From assembly GCA_903933995.1 (NCBI GenBank), contig CAIZMD010000410.1:1-17301 (forward strand): a stretch of DNA of 17,301 bases, read 5' to 3'. The translations under genes were made by a program, and so were the position numbers. Below are positions 1 to 7,722 of the stretch, piece after piece. A model generated the notes under the pieces. The model was not told the origin of the DNA and did not search any database. It was given only the letters and a program-made list of their open reading frames with translations. How positions within the stretch are numbered: position 1 is the stretch's first letter; each line of letters opens with the position of its first letter. The DNA is from an uncultured Bacteroidota bacterium. GTDB lineage: Bacteria > Bacteroidota > Bacteroidia > Chitinophagales > Chitinophagaceae.

Positions 1-46
1 CCATGATTAAATTTTCCCAATTGGCTTTTAAAAAAGTATCTACCAT
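1..46 (-). CDS. N-terminal fragment of a probable DUF2071/YqjF-family protein (runs off left edge)
   Basis: Reading leftwards from an ATG at 44-46, the frame is open to the window edge and gives MVDTFLKANWENLIM. The pattern FLKAxWxNLIM resembles the start of YqjF/DUF2071 proteins, which typically begin with FLTAxWRxLxMxNYEV; this is recognised from memory. Only 15 codons are visible, so the family call rests on a short but distinctive motif. The gene lies on the same strand as the amidase upstream of it, 135 bp away. The function of the family is poorly defined. The opposite strand of the same stretch also has a 29-codon open frame, which I consider less likely to be real. Confidence 0.5.
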   Translation of the reverse strand, partial: MVDTFLKANWENLIM

Positions 47-181
47 CTATATCAAATCAGCTATTAAAACAATTCCAGAACATATCAAGTAGAATAACAA
101 AATGCCAGCTTAATTGTTTTAGATTTTGGTCAGTACCCGCTAATTAATAAAACTTGTAGTTGAATTATAGAAAAACATCTA

Positions 182-913
182 TTAATTCAGTTCTCCCAAC
201 CAAGCTGCCAGTTCCTTTTTAATAGCTGCTCCAATGATTTTTTGTTTGGCAGGATCTGTAAGTAAAGCCCTACTCACGGCATTATCTCCAATTTCCAACA
301 AGACCCTATACGGAGCTTTATTCACGTGTTCATCCAAGCTATAAAAACTCAACTTACCAGTGGCGGCGCATTTGTAATCATTTCTTCCTGTTGTACTGTC
401 AAGTAACACACCTCTATTTTCCAAATCAGTTGCAGCAGCAATGGCTTTGATTAATCTTGCAGCAAGCAATCGGTTGGCTGCTTCATAACTGTCTCCATAA
501 TGTATATAACCCCAAACCGCATTTCTTTTGGTGCCCCCATTATTGTGAACAGCAATCAAAACCTGTGGTTGTAGTTTGTTGGCTGCTTCTATCTCAAAAG
601 CATAACCAGATATTTTGCCATCTACAATAGCTGATGTTTCTGCAACAGAAGTATTGCTACCCACATTGGCATGATGTACACCAGTTTCTCCAAAACTCCA
701 GACTTTATATTCCTTTAAATGGGGTTTGGTTTCTATGGCCGCTTCCACAATAGCATTACAGGTTGCGGCTTCACTAAAATCAACACCTGTATTAGTCTGG
801 TGCGATGGTTGCCATACAATTACTGGTTTCTTTTTTGCATCAGCACTATTGGATTGATAAGACTGATTCAAACAGAAAATAAATAAGAGTAATACTAGCT
901 GTGTTCTTTTCAT
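182..913 (-). CDS. Exported N-acetylmuramoyl-L-alanine amidase-like protein (Amidase_3 fold)
   Basis: 243 aa. Residues 1-23 form a Sec signal peptide with a hydrophobic core LVLLLFIF. The four landmarks of zinc-dependent Amidase_3 enzymes can be placed in order: His38 (WQPSHQ), Glu48 (FSEAATCNAIVEAA, like the EKxVNL helix), His123 (IAVHNNGG, like SIHAN) and the catalytic-type Glu207 (VLLEIGDNAVSR, like VxVExGFxSN). Known members hydrolyse the amide between N-acetylmuramic acid and the stem-peptide L-Ala in the periplasm. The first motif is WQPSHQ rather than the usual DPGHGG, so this is a divergent member and its substrate is uncertain. It starts 8 bp after the GH3 stop codon and is almost certainly co-transcribed with that gene, which fits a shared role in envelope glycan breakdown. 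Confidence 0.72.
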   Translation of the reverse strand: MKRTQLVLLLFIFCLNQSYQSNSADAKKKPVIVWQPSHQTNTGVDFSEAATCNAIVEAAIETKPHLKEYKVWSFGETGVHHANVGSNTSVAETSAIVDGKISGYAFEIEAANKLQPQVLIAVHNNGGTKRNAVWGYIHYGDSYEAANRLLAARLIKAIAAATDLENRGVLLDSTTGRNDYKCAATGKLSFYSLDEHVNKAPYRVLLEIGDNAVSRALLTDPAKQKIIGAAIKKELAAWLGELN

Positions 914-921
914 GTAACAGA

Positions 922-2880
922 TTATTGATAATTCAAACCTGCACCAAATGGATACAAGGGGTTTTTGGTATCATAAGGTAGGTCTTCTTTTTGTTTAAGA
1001 ATCTCTTCCATGGAAGAAGCTAATTCAAAAGGAAGTTTGCCAACAGGTTTAAACTTACCCAGTATTAAATCAAGGATCACATTGTCTTGACTTGAAAAAT
1101 CGGCAATTAATCCCTTGCTGTATTTATTGATATTCGGAATTACTGCGGGTCTTTGTAAATTAATCACCGTAATGGTTGGCTTGGATTGTATGATTTTCAA
1201 CAATTTCTCTTCTTCTTTTTCAGAAAATGCAAGAGACCCAAGGTTAAATAACTTTTGTAACAAATACTTTTCCTTACCTGCATTATTGGGAGTATTGATT
1301 TTAAGCACCACAACATCAGCTTCTTCTATACTTTTCACCAGATTGGGATAACCCTTTGTTTCATCCTGATCAAAGCCCTGCAAGAAGATTTTGGTGCTTG
1401 CTTTTAAGGGTAAAATATTGGATTCGTTTTTGAGTAAGACCAATGACTTTTGCTGGGCCTCAATTCCTTTTGCAGCAAATTCTTTGTTGTTAATGATCTT
1501 CACGCCAGCTGGATCTAAATAGGGATGGTCAAATAAACCCAATCGGAATTTTTCTTTTAAAATTCTCCTTACAGAACTGTCAATTCTTTTTTCAGTAATC
1601 TTTCCTTCTTTAACCAACTCAACAACAATATTTGGAAGCGCTTCTCCTCCAAACATATCGCAGCCTGCGTTAATAATTTTCTCAACTCTTTGCTTGGCAT
1701 TTAAATTTTCAACGCCATGCGCGGAAGCAGGTTTCAAAGTATATCCAAATACAACGCCATCACTCACCAGCGCCCAATCGGTGCAAACAATTCCATCATA
1801 GTGGTATTGGTTTCTTAGTAAGCCCGTGATAATATCTTTGTTATAACTAAAGCCTACATTCTCGCTTGTTTGATTCATGGGTAAACCATAGTAAGGCATG
1901 ATTTGTGTAACACCTGCAGCAAATGCACCTTTCTCAAAAGGAATCAAGTGGTATTTGAAATTATTACCTGGATAGACTTGATGACCGGGTGGAAAATGCG
2001 CGTCTCTTCCACCTTCTTGAGGCCCACCTCCAGAAAAATGCTTAACCATGCACTCCACGCTGTTTTCAGTTATACTATCGCCCTGAAAACCCAAGATATA
2101 GGCCTTGGTCATGAGCGCAGCTAGATCTGCGTCTTCTCCAAAAGTGCCATTGATTCTTCCCCATCTTGGTTCTGTAGCCAAATCAGCCATTGGAGATAAG
2201 GTAAGTCTAAACCCAAGTGCTTTGTATTCCTGTCTGGCAATATCGCCAAAGGCTCTAACCAAATTACTATCTCTTGTTGCAGCAAGTCCTAGTGTAGAAG
2301 GCCAACTTGAAAAGAAAGGACTATAAATACTGGCCCCAGGTGCATTGGGTACACCATGTCTTGGATCGGTAGCAAGGGTTAAAGGAATCCCCAGTCTGGT
2401 TCTCTCTGCTAATTTTTGAATATTATTATGCCATACAACCATAGCCTCCGGCGATGTAGATTGCAAAGTATTCAAATGGTTCATGTTCTTGCCCAAAACC
2501 ATGGCAGAGTTGCCCTCTACTATATAGGAAATTGGATTAAAAATGGATTGGGTTTCACTTAAAGAACCATCACTATTCATGGCAGCCATGGTAATAAACA
2601 TGGCACCCGCTTTTTCTTCCAAACTCATTTGACCAAGTAGGTTGGTAATCCTGTCTTCAATATTTGCGCGAGCATCCTCGTAAACATCTAGTTGCCCGTT
2701 TTTATTTAAATCCCTAAAATCCTTTCCGTCTATTTTTAGAATTGGGGCTTCTTTTCCCAAGCGTTTTGCAGCATCCTGATAAGTAAGATAGCTTTTGATG
2801 TATACACCCGTTAAAAAAATGGCAATAAGTACAATGATACTCAATAGGGCATAACCCAAAATCTTGAAGACCTTTTTCAT
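922..2880 (-). CDS. Membrane-anchored glycoside hydrolase family 3 (beta-glucosidase type)
   Basis: 652 aa. Residues 7-28 form one hydrophobic helix with no clear cleavage site, so the enzyme is probably tethered with its catalytic part in the periplasm. Residues 57-68 fit a 12-residue EF-hand-like loop (D57, N59, N61, Q63, D65, E68). The GH3 N-terminal barrel follows: LSPMADLATEPRWGR (228-242), KHFSGGGP (280-287) and the nucleophile motif GIVCTDW with Asp368. The GH3 C-terminal domain runs from about 475 to VGKLPFEL (613-620). The protein ends at YPFGAGLNYQ, where many beta-glucosidases continue into a fibronectin-III-like domain, so that domain is absent. Exo-beta-glucosidase/xylosidase activity is expected; the exact sugar is not readable. 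A weak -7-like element (CATCTTTG, complement of 2902-2909) lies just upstream. It is the first gene of a pair with the amidase. Confidence 0.9.
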   Translation of the reverse strand: MKKVFKILGYALLSIIVLIAIFLTGVYIKSYLTYQDAAKRLGKEAPILKIDGKDFRDLNKNGQLDVYEDARANIEDRITNLLGQMSLEEKAGAMFITMAAMNSDGSLSETQSIFNPISYIVEGNSAMVLGKNMNHLNTLQSTSPEAMVVWHNNIQKLAERTRLGIPLTLATDPRHGVPNAPGASIYSPFFSSWPSTLGLAATRDSNLVRAFGDIARQEYKALGFRLTLSPMADLATEPRWGRINGTFGEDADLAALMTKAYILGFQGDSITENSVECMVKHFSGGGPQEGGRDAHFPPGHQVYPGNNFKYHLIPFEKGAFAAGVTQIMPYYGLPMNQTSENVGFSYNKDIITGLLRNQYHYDGIVCTDWALVSDGVVFGYTLKPASAHGVENLNAKQRVEKIINAGCDMFGGEALPNIVVELVKEGKITEKRIDSSVRRILKEKFRLGLFDHPYLDPAGVKIINNKEFAAKGIEAQQKSLVLLKNESNILPLKASTKIFLQGFDQDETKGYPNLVKSIEEADVVVLKINTPNNAGKEKYLLQKLFNLGSLAFSEKEEEKLLKIIQSKPTITVINLQRPAVIPNINKYSKGLIADFSSQDNVILDLILGKFKPVGKLPFELASSMEEILKQKEDLPYDTKNPLYPFGAGLNYQ

Positions 2881-2959
2881 GGCGGCAATTATTCAATTTT
2901 ACAAAGATGGTTCAATGAAATCCTTGTAAAATGTAGAACAATTTTTTAAAATAGCCTTA

Positions 2960-3346
2960 CTATTTTGCCCAATAATCAAATACGGTTACTGCCGTTGGCG
3001 ATGGTGTCAGTGAAGCTACAAACGCTTTGTGAGCAGGGTGAATTAAATAGGCATCTCTATCAGCTTCACTAGTGAATGACAATAAAAAACAATGGGTCAA
3101 TCCTTTATTCAAGTTTTCAGGACTATTGTTAGTGCCATATTCTAAAGCCTTGATCAAGTCAATTTTTCCTTGCAATGCTTTAAAAGAATTGACAACCTTA
3201 TTTACATAGTTGCTATCTACTCCTTTGTCCCATCCAAACATGACCACATGTCTCAATACCTTTTTTTCCATTTTTTGCGCGTTTAAAAAGTTGCTGCTAA
3301 GCAGGAGGATCATGGAGAAGAAAAATGCTTTTTTCATGGCGAACAT
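2960..3346 (-). CDS. Secreted Dabb-domain (stress-responsive A/B barrel) protein
   Basis: 128 aa if translation starts at the first Met; a start at Met4 (3337, giving MKKAFFFSM) makes a more typical signal peptide and I slightly prefer it. The signal region ends near LNAQ (residue 24). The mature part is one Dabb domain (Pfam PF07876): the first strand LRHVVMFGWD, the helix with VNKVVNSFKAL, then LEYGTNNSPE, HCFLLSFTSEADRDAYLIHPAHKA and the final strand AVTVFDYW. Dabb proteins are small dimeric ferredoxin-like barrels; exported Bacteroidota versions have no established role. It sits 79 bp upstream of the GH3 gene on the same strand and diverges from the phosphoesterase gene. A short inverted repeat, ATTGTA-3-TACAAT (3345-3359), overlaps the first Met, and a TATTTTTG element (complement of 3455-3462) could be a distant promoter. 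Confidence 0.85.
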   Translation of the reverse strand: MFAMKKAFFFSMILLLSSNFLNAQKMEKKVLRHVVMFGWDKGVDSNYVNKVVNSFKALQGKIDLIKALEYGTNNSPENLNKGLTHCFLLSFTSEADRDAYLIHPAHKAFVASLTPSPTAVTVFDYWAK

Positions 3347-3506
3347 TGTAGGTTACAATCAATTAAAAAAATACATGAGTGTTATTTGGCATGTAATGTA
3401 TCTACATACAAGATAACAATTTGTTTTCTTAAGAATGTAGGTTTCTTGGATTTTCAAAAATACCTTGAACCCCATTTTCACCCCCAATTTGTTTAAATCA
3501 AGATAA

Positions 3507-5954
3507 ATGAGAAACTGGATTTTTCTATCATGCATTTCAGCTAGTTTATGCCTTAACCAAGCAATAGCGCAAAACTCTGCCCAACTAGATGCTGGCCGCG
3601 TAACCTTACCCAATGGTTGGTCATTAACACCTGTAGGCAAAAATATTGGCTTGGGAGATCTGCCATTAAATATGGCCATTAGCAATAACAAGAAATGGAT
3701 GGCCATTACCAATAATGGTCAAAGCAATCATAGTATTGAATTGATTGACCTTGCAAAGGGTCAAAAAGTGGATAGCTTATTTATTGCCAAAGCTTGGTAT
3801 GGTTTGGCTTTTAGCGCCAATGATCAAAATCTCTATGTTTCAGGCGGGCATGATAACCAAGTAAATAAATACCAATTAACCAATAACAAATTGCAGTTGG
3901 TTGATTCCTTTATTTTAGGAAAGCCTTGGCCCAATCCCATTGGTACTGCTGGTCTTGAAGTAGAAGAATCAATACACAAAAAACTGTTTGTAGTAACCAA
4001 AGAAGCCAGGAGCCTTTTTATTTTTGATCTTGCTACCAAAACACTCATCAGTAAATTGGCATTAGGCGCAGAAGCCTATTCTTGTAAAATATCAGCCGAT
4101 AAAAAAAGCTTGTATATCAGTCTATGGGGTGCAAAAAAAGTCTTGGTATATGATATTGAGCAGACAAAAATTAGTGCTGAAATCTTGGTTGGTGATCATC
4201 CTAATGAATTATTGCTAAATAAAAAAGGAACTAACCTATTTGTTGCAAATTCACAAGACAATACTGTTTCAATCATTGATACCAAAACTAATCAGGTTAT
4301 TGAGACCTTGAATGCAGCTTTATATCCTGATGCACCCAGTGGTTCAACCAGTAATGGATTGGCTTTAAGTCAAGATGAGAAAACGCTCTATATAGCCAAT
4401 GCAGACAATAACTGTCTTTCAATATTTGATGTTTCAGAAATCACCAAAAGCAAGTCAAAAGGATTTATTCCTGTTGGTTGGTATCCTACCAATGTGAAAG
4501 TATTGGGTAAGAAAGTATATGTAACCAATGGCAAGGGTTTAACTTCTTATGCCAATCCTTTTGGTCCCAATCCTGTGAACAAACAACAAGTAGTGTTAAG
4601 CCATGCAGCCGATAGTACAAAGCCCCAAGACGTGCAATACATTGGGTCATTGTTCAAAGGAAGCCTTAGTATTTTAGATGAACCATCTGCTACACAGTTG
4701 GCAAATTTTTCAAAAGCAGTTTACAAAAACACTCCTTACACCAAGGCCAAAGAATTACAAACTGAGGGAGAAGCAGGCAATCCTATACCCATGAAAGTGG
4801 GAGACAAATCGCCCATTAAGCACGTATTTTATATTATCAAAGAAAACAGAACCTATGACCAGGTCTTGAGTGATGTTAAAGGTGGCAATGGTGATACTAG
4901 TTTGCTACTGTTTGGAGATCATGTTACTCCAAACCAACACAAGATTGCCAGAGACTATGTTTTGCTTGACAATTTTTATGTAGACGCAGAAGTTAGTGCC
5001 GATGGTCATAATTGGAGCATGGGCGCCTATGCCAATGACTATGTAGAAAAAAACTGGCCAGCAAATTATGGTGGTAAAGGTGGTACACACGGAACATCGG
5101 CCACATTAAAAATTGGAAATAACAAAGATGGTTTTATCTGGGATTTCTGTGCTAAATACAATGTGAGTTATCGCTCTTATGGAGAATTTGTATCGGATGA
5201 TTTTGGCACCAGACCAAGACTAGAATCTTTGAAAGGACATGCAGCAGCATTTTCACCTTATGGTCTTGCTGTAAGAGATACTGTTAGATTTAGACAATGG
5301 AAAAAGGATTTTGATTCTCTTGTTGCTATACAAGCCGTTCCTGCATTCAACACCGTTAGAATGGGGAATGACCATACAGAAGGAATGCGTGCTGGAAGTT
5401 TAACGCCATTTGCACACGTGGCAGACAATGACTTGGCAGTGGGTATGTTTATAGACCATTTGAGTAAGAGCCCCATCTGGAAAGAATCCGTTGTCTTTAT
5501 TTTAGAAGACGATGCGCAGAATGGTCCTGATCACGTAGACGCACACAGAAGCCCAGCCTATGTAGTGGGTCCTTATGTAAAACGAAATTATGTAGACCAT
5601 ACCATGTACACTACTTCTGGCATGTTGCGCACCATGGAACTAATCCTGGGTCTGCCCCCAATGACGCAGTATGATGCAGCAGCAACTCCCATGTGGCGCT
5701 CATTTACCTCAAAGCCAAATGCTACAGTCTTTGATCATTTGCCCGCGAATATTAATTTGAACGATAGAAATCCAAAGAATAAGGCCAATAATACCGTAGC
5801 ACTACTATCAGAAAAGTATGACTGGTCAAAAGAAGATAGGGTGCCTGATCTAGTCATGAATGAAATTCTATGGCAGGGAATCAAGGGCAAACCCGCCCCA
5901 TCTCCTGTAAGAGCCGCATTTATCAAAGAGCAACCCAAAGCGGATAAGGACTAA
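3507..5954 (+). CDS. Bifunctional YncE-type beta-propeller / phospholipase C-like phosphoesterase
   Basis: 815 aa, exported: signal peptide 1-21 ending AIA-Q. Residues about 40-400 form a YVTN/YncE-type beta-propeller; blade motifs such as VANSQDNTVSIIDTKT (246-261) and IANADNNCLSIFDVS (296-310) are clear. Residues about 435-740 match the alkaline-phosphatase-superfamily phosphoesterases related to phospholipase C and acid phosphatases: HVFYIIKENRTYDQ with Glu446, Asn447 and probable nucleophile Thr449, then GNDHTEG (620-626, Asp622 and His623), and EDDAQNGPDHVDAH (667-680), which supplies the remaining metal-binding Asp and His. It probably hydrolyses phosphate mono- or diesters in the periplasm, with the propeller perhaps binding substrate; the natural substrate is unknown. 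The gene is single, divergent from the Dabb gene, and ends 22 bp before a strong bidirectional terminator. Confidence 0.9.
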   Translation: MRNWIFLSCISASLCLNQAIAQNSAQLDAGRVTLPNGWSLTPVGKNIGLGDLPLNMAISNNKKWMAITNNGQSNHSIELIDLAKGQKVDSLFIAKAWYGLAFSANDQNLYVSGGHDNQVNKYQLTNNKLQLVDSFILGKPWPNPIGTAGLEVEESIHKKLFVVTKEARSLFIFDLATKTLISKLALGAEAYSCKISADKKSLYISLWGAKKVLVYDIEQTKISAEILVGDHPNELLLNKKGTNLFVANSQDNTVSIIDTKTNQVIETLNAALYPDAPSGSTSNGLALSQDEKTLYIANADNNCLSIFDVSEITKSKSKGFIPVGWYPTNVKVLGKKVYVTNGKGLTSYANPFGPNPVNKQQVVLSHAADSTKPQDVQYIGSLFKGSLSILDEPSATQLANFSKAVYKNTPYTKAKELQTEGEAGNPIPMKVGDKSPIKHVFYIIKENRTYDQVLSDVKGGNGDTSLLLFGDHVTPNQHKIARDYVLLDNFYVDAEVSADGHNWSMGAYANDYVEKNWPANYGGKGGTHGTSATLKIGNNKDGFIWDFCAKYNVSYRSYGEFVSDDFGTRPRLESLKGHAAAFSPYGLAVRDTVRFRQWKKDFDSLVAIQAVPAFNTVRMGNDHTEGMRAGSLTPFAHVADNDLAVGMFIDHLSKSPIWKESVVFILEDDAQNGPDHVDAHRSPAYVVGPYVKRNYVDHTMYTTSGMLRTMELILGLPPMTQYDAAATPMWRSFTSKPNATVFDHLPANINLNDRNPKNKANNTVALLSEKYDWSKEDRVPDLVMNEILWQGIKGKPAPSPVRAAFIKEQPKADKD

Positions 5955-5976
5955 CACAAGAAATGTTTTTGACAAT

Positions 5977-6011
5977 AAAAAACCACTTACCAAAACAGTA
6001 AGTGGTTTTTT
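5977..6011. terminator. Bidirectional Rho-independent terminator
   Basis: The inverted repeat AAAAAACCACTTAC (5977-5990) pairs perfectly with GTAAGTGGTTTTTT (5998-6011) around a 7-nt loop. The A-run and T-run flank an 8-bp core, so either strand's transcript ends in a stem followed by U residues. It lies between convergent genes (stops at 5954 and 6032) and should serve both. Confidence 0.9.
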
Positions 6012-6031
6012 TATTTGCGTAAATTTTAAAG

Positions 6032-7603
6032 CTAGTATTTCGCTGGCTGATCTGCTTTTGGCAAGGTCTTCTTGATAAAATTGCGGAGACTTTGGTTACT
6101 GCTTTCTAGATCTGGTTTGCGCAGGTACATCATGTGTCCGCTTCTATAACCTTCCCAACTAAGTCTGTCTTTTAGTCTACCACTGGGGTCCATTTGCCAC
6201 ATGCTGTATTTGGCGTTGAAATAATCACAAGCACCATCGTAATAACCAGATTGAATCAGCACATGCAAGTAGGGGTTCTCTGCCATGGCCAGTCTTAGGT
6301 TCTCTCCACTCTTGTCTCCGGTTCTATCCCAAGGGTTTACTGGGCCAAACATATAGTAGCGCAAATCGGTTTTGTATTTTAATTCTTCCCTCAAAAACAT
6401 ATTAATGGCTGGTGTAAAGGAATGTAGCCAAGAAGTGAGTTCTGAATTATAATCAGGTGCTTCACCGGCGTCCTTGCCATCAATGCCCTTGTATCTTGAA
6501 TCCAAACGGCCTACGGTATAGCCTTTATCGCGCAGCAATTCCTTCCAAAACAAATTGGTAGAAACATTCAGGTTGTTTTGTAGCCATACTTTTTCTGCAA
6601 TACCAGAATAGCGAGCCAATTTAGCAGCTATTTCTTTGCGTTTAGCGTCTTCTAAAAATCCACCTTTTGAAATGGCAGGAATCAGTTCATTAATGGTAAA
6701 CTGTTCTACTTCTGGTAACATGGCGGTTAAGTCTTTGGCTTGCAAATCTGAAGGAAGCGCTTTGTGGTACCAAGCAGTAGCTGCATAATAAGGCAATCTT
6801 AAAGCAATATCAACTGGTCCGTCTCTTTCAATACCCAGGGTGGTGGGCGATACCAAGATCACGCCATTCAAATACATCCAATGTGTATTCTGTAATTCTA
6901 AGGCCATGGCCGATACCCTTCCTGTACCATAACTCTCTCCAATTAAATATTTTGGCGATGCCCATCTATTCATTCTGGTCACAAATGTGTTTACCCATTC
7001 TGAGAGATATTTTACATCGGCCTTCACGCCAAAAAAGCGACTTGTAGGAATATCCTTACTCACGGGTCTGGAAAATCCGGTGTTCACAGGGTCTACATAT
7101 ACAATATCGGCAACGTCTAAAATGGATTGGGAGTTATCGTGTAAGCCATAGGGTTGTACAGGATATCCCTCGTCATCTATATTCAAAACCCTGGGTCCGG
7201 TATAACCCAATTCCATCCAAACTGATGGCGTGCCTGGGCCGCCATTAAAAGAAATGACTAAGGGTCTGCTGGCGCGATCCTTAACGTCTGATCTTTCATA
7301 ATAAGTAAAAAATACCCCAGCTTGTACTTTACCATCCTCATCCCAAACTGGCATCATACCAGTAACTGTTTTATAAGGAACCTTGGTACCCTTAATAGAT
7401 ACTTCGTGTTCACTACTTACAGTTTGGTCTGGATTAAATGGAATATTGTAAGCAGCCGTTTTAGCGTCCTGAGCTGCCGCAGGGGCTGCTGGTGCTGCAG
7501 TTCCGGAATTTGGAGCGCCACCATTGCTACGGGACCCTTGGCCTTGGGCCATCATACCTGTTGCTAAGGACATTGCCAAAGCCGAAAAGATCATTTTCTT
7601 CAT
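6032..7603 (-). CDS. Exported S10-family serine carboxypeptidase
   Basis: 523 aa. Signal peptide 1-19 (core MIFSALAMSLATGMM, cleavage near MAQ), followed by a low-complexity Gly/Ser/Pro/Ala linker (21-50) before the folded domain. The S10 signatures are complete: the substrate-binding loop FNGGPGTPS (119-127), the nucleophile elbow GESYG with Ser224, Asp456 in QSGYYDGACD, and His490 in GHMM. S10 enzymes remove C-terminal residues from peptides, usually at acidic pH. The arrangement and spacing match the bacterial group commonly annotated as S10 peptidase or carboxypeptidase. It converges with the phosphoesterase gene. The 119 bp upstream (7604-7722) must hold its promoter, but I could not assign a convincing one. 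The product is likely periplasmic or surface-located and used for peptide scavenging. Confidence 0.93.
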   Translation of the reverse strand: MKKMIFSALAMSLATGMMAQGQGSRSNGGAPNSGTAAPAAPAAAQDAKTAAYNIPFNPDQTVSSEHEVSIKGTKVPYKTVTGMMPVWDEDGKVQAGVFFTYYERSDVKDRASRPLVISFNGGPGTPSVWMELGYTGPRVLNIDDEGYPVQPYGLHDNSQSILDVADIVYVDPVNTGFSRPVSKDIPTSRFFGVKADVKYLSEWVNTFVTRMNRWASPKYLIGESYGTGRVSAMALELQNTHWMYLNGVILVSPTTLGIERDGPVDIALRLPYYAATAWYHKALPSDLQAKDLTAMLPEVEQFTINELIPAISKGGFLEDAKRKEIAAKLARYSGIAEKVWLQNNLNVSTNLFWKELLRDKGYTVGRLDSRYKGIDGKDAGEAPDYNSELTSWLHSFTPAINMFLREELKYKTDLRYYMFGPVNPWDRTGDKSGENLRLAMAENPYLHVLIQSGYYDGACDYFNAKYSMWQMDPSGRLKDRLSWEGYRSGHMMYLRKPDLESSNQSLRNFIKKTLPKADQPAKY

Positions 7604-7722
7604 TCTATTAAATTGATGTTGATAATATCAGGAGTGCAAAAGCTTTCCTTAAAACATTCAATTTAATCAATTTCAATATACAGTTTGTTTACAGAAAATA
7701 ATTTATTAGGTAGTTTTGATAT

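Noticed and set aside
1..92. Plus-strand open frame of 29 codons from an ATG at 3 ending at TAG 90-92, possible 3' end of a gene
   Set aside because: It is short and has no recognisable motif. The opposite strand at 46-1 encodes a DUF2071-like N-terminus that fits better.
3392..3410. Short inverted repeat ATGTA-TC-TACAT in the divergent intergenic region
   Set aside because: The five-bp arms in AT-rich sequence are close to chance, and there is no link to an identified promoter.
3359..3712. Minus-strand 117-aa open frame
   Set aside because: It is antisense to the signal peptide and first blade of the phosphoesterase fusion, and its sequence does not look like a folded protein.
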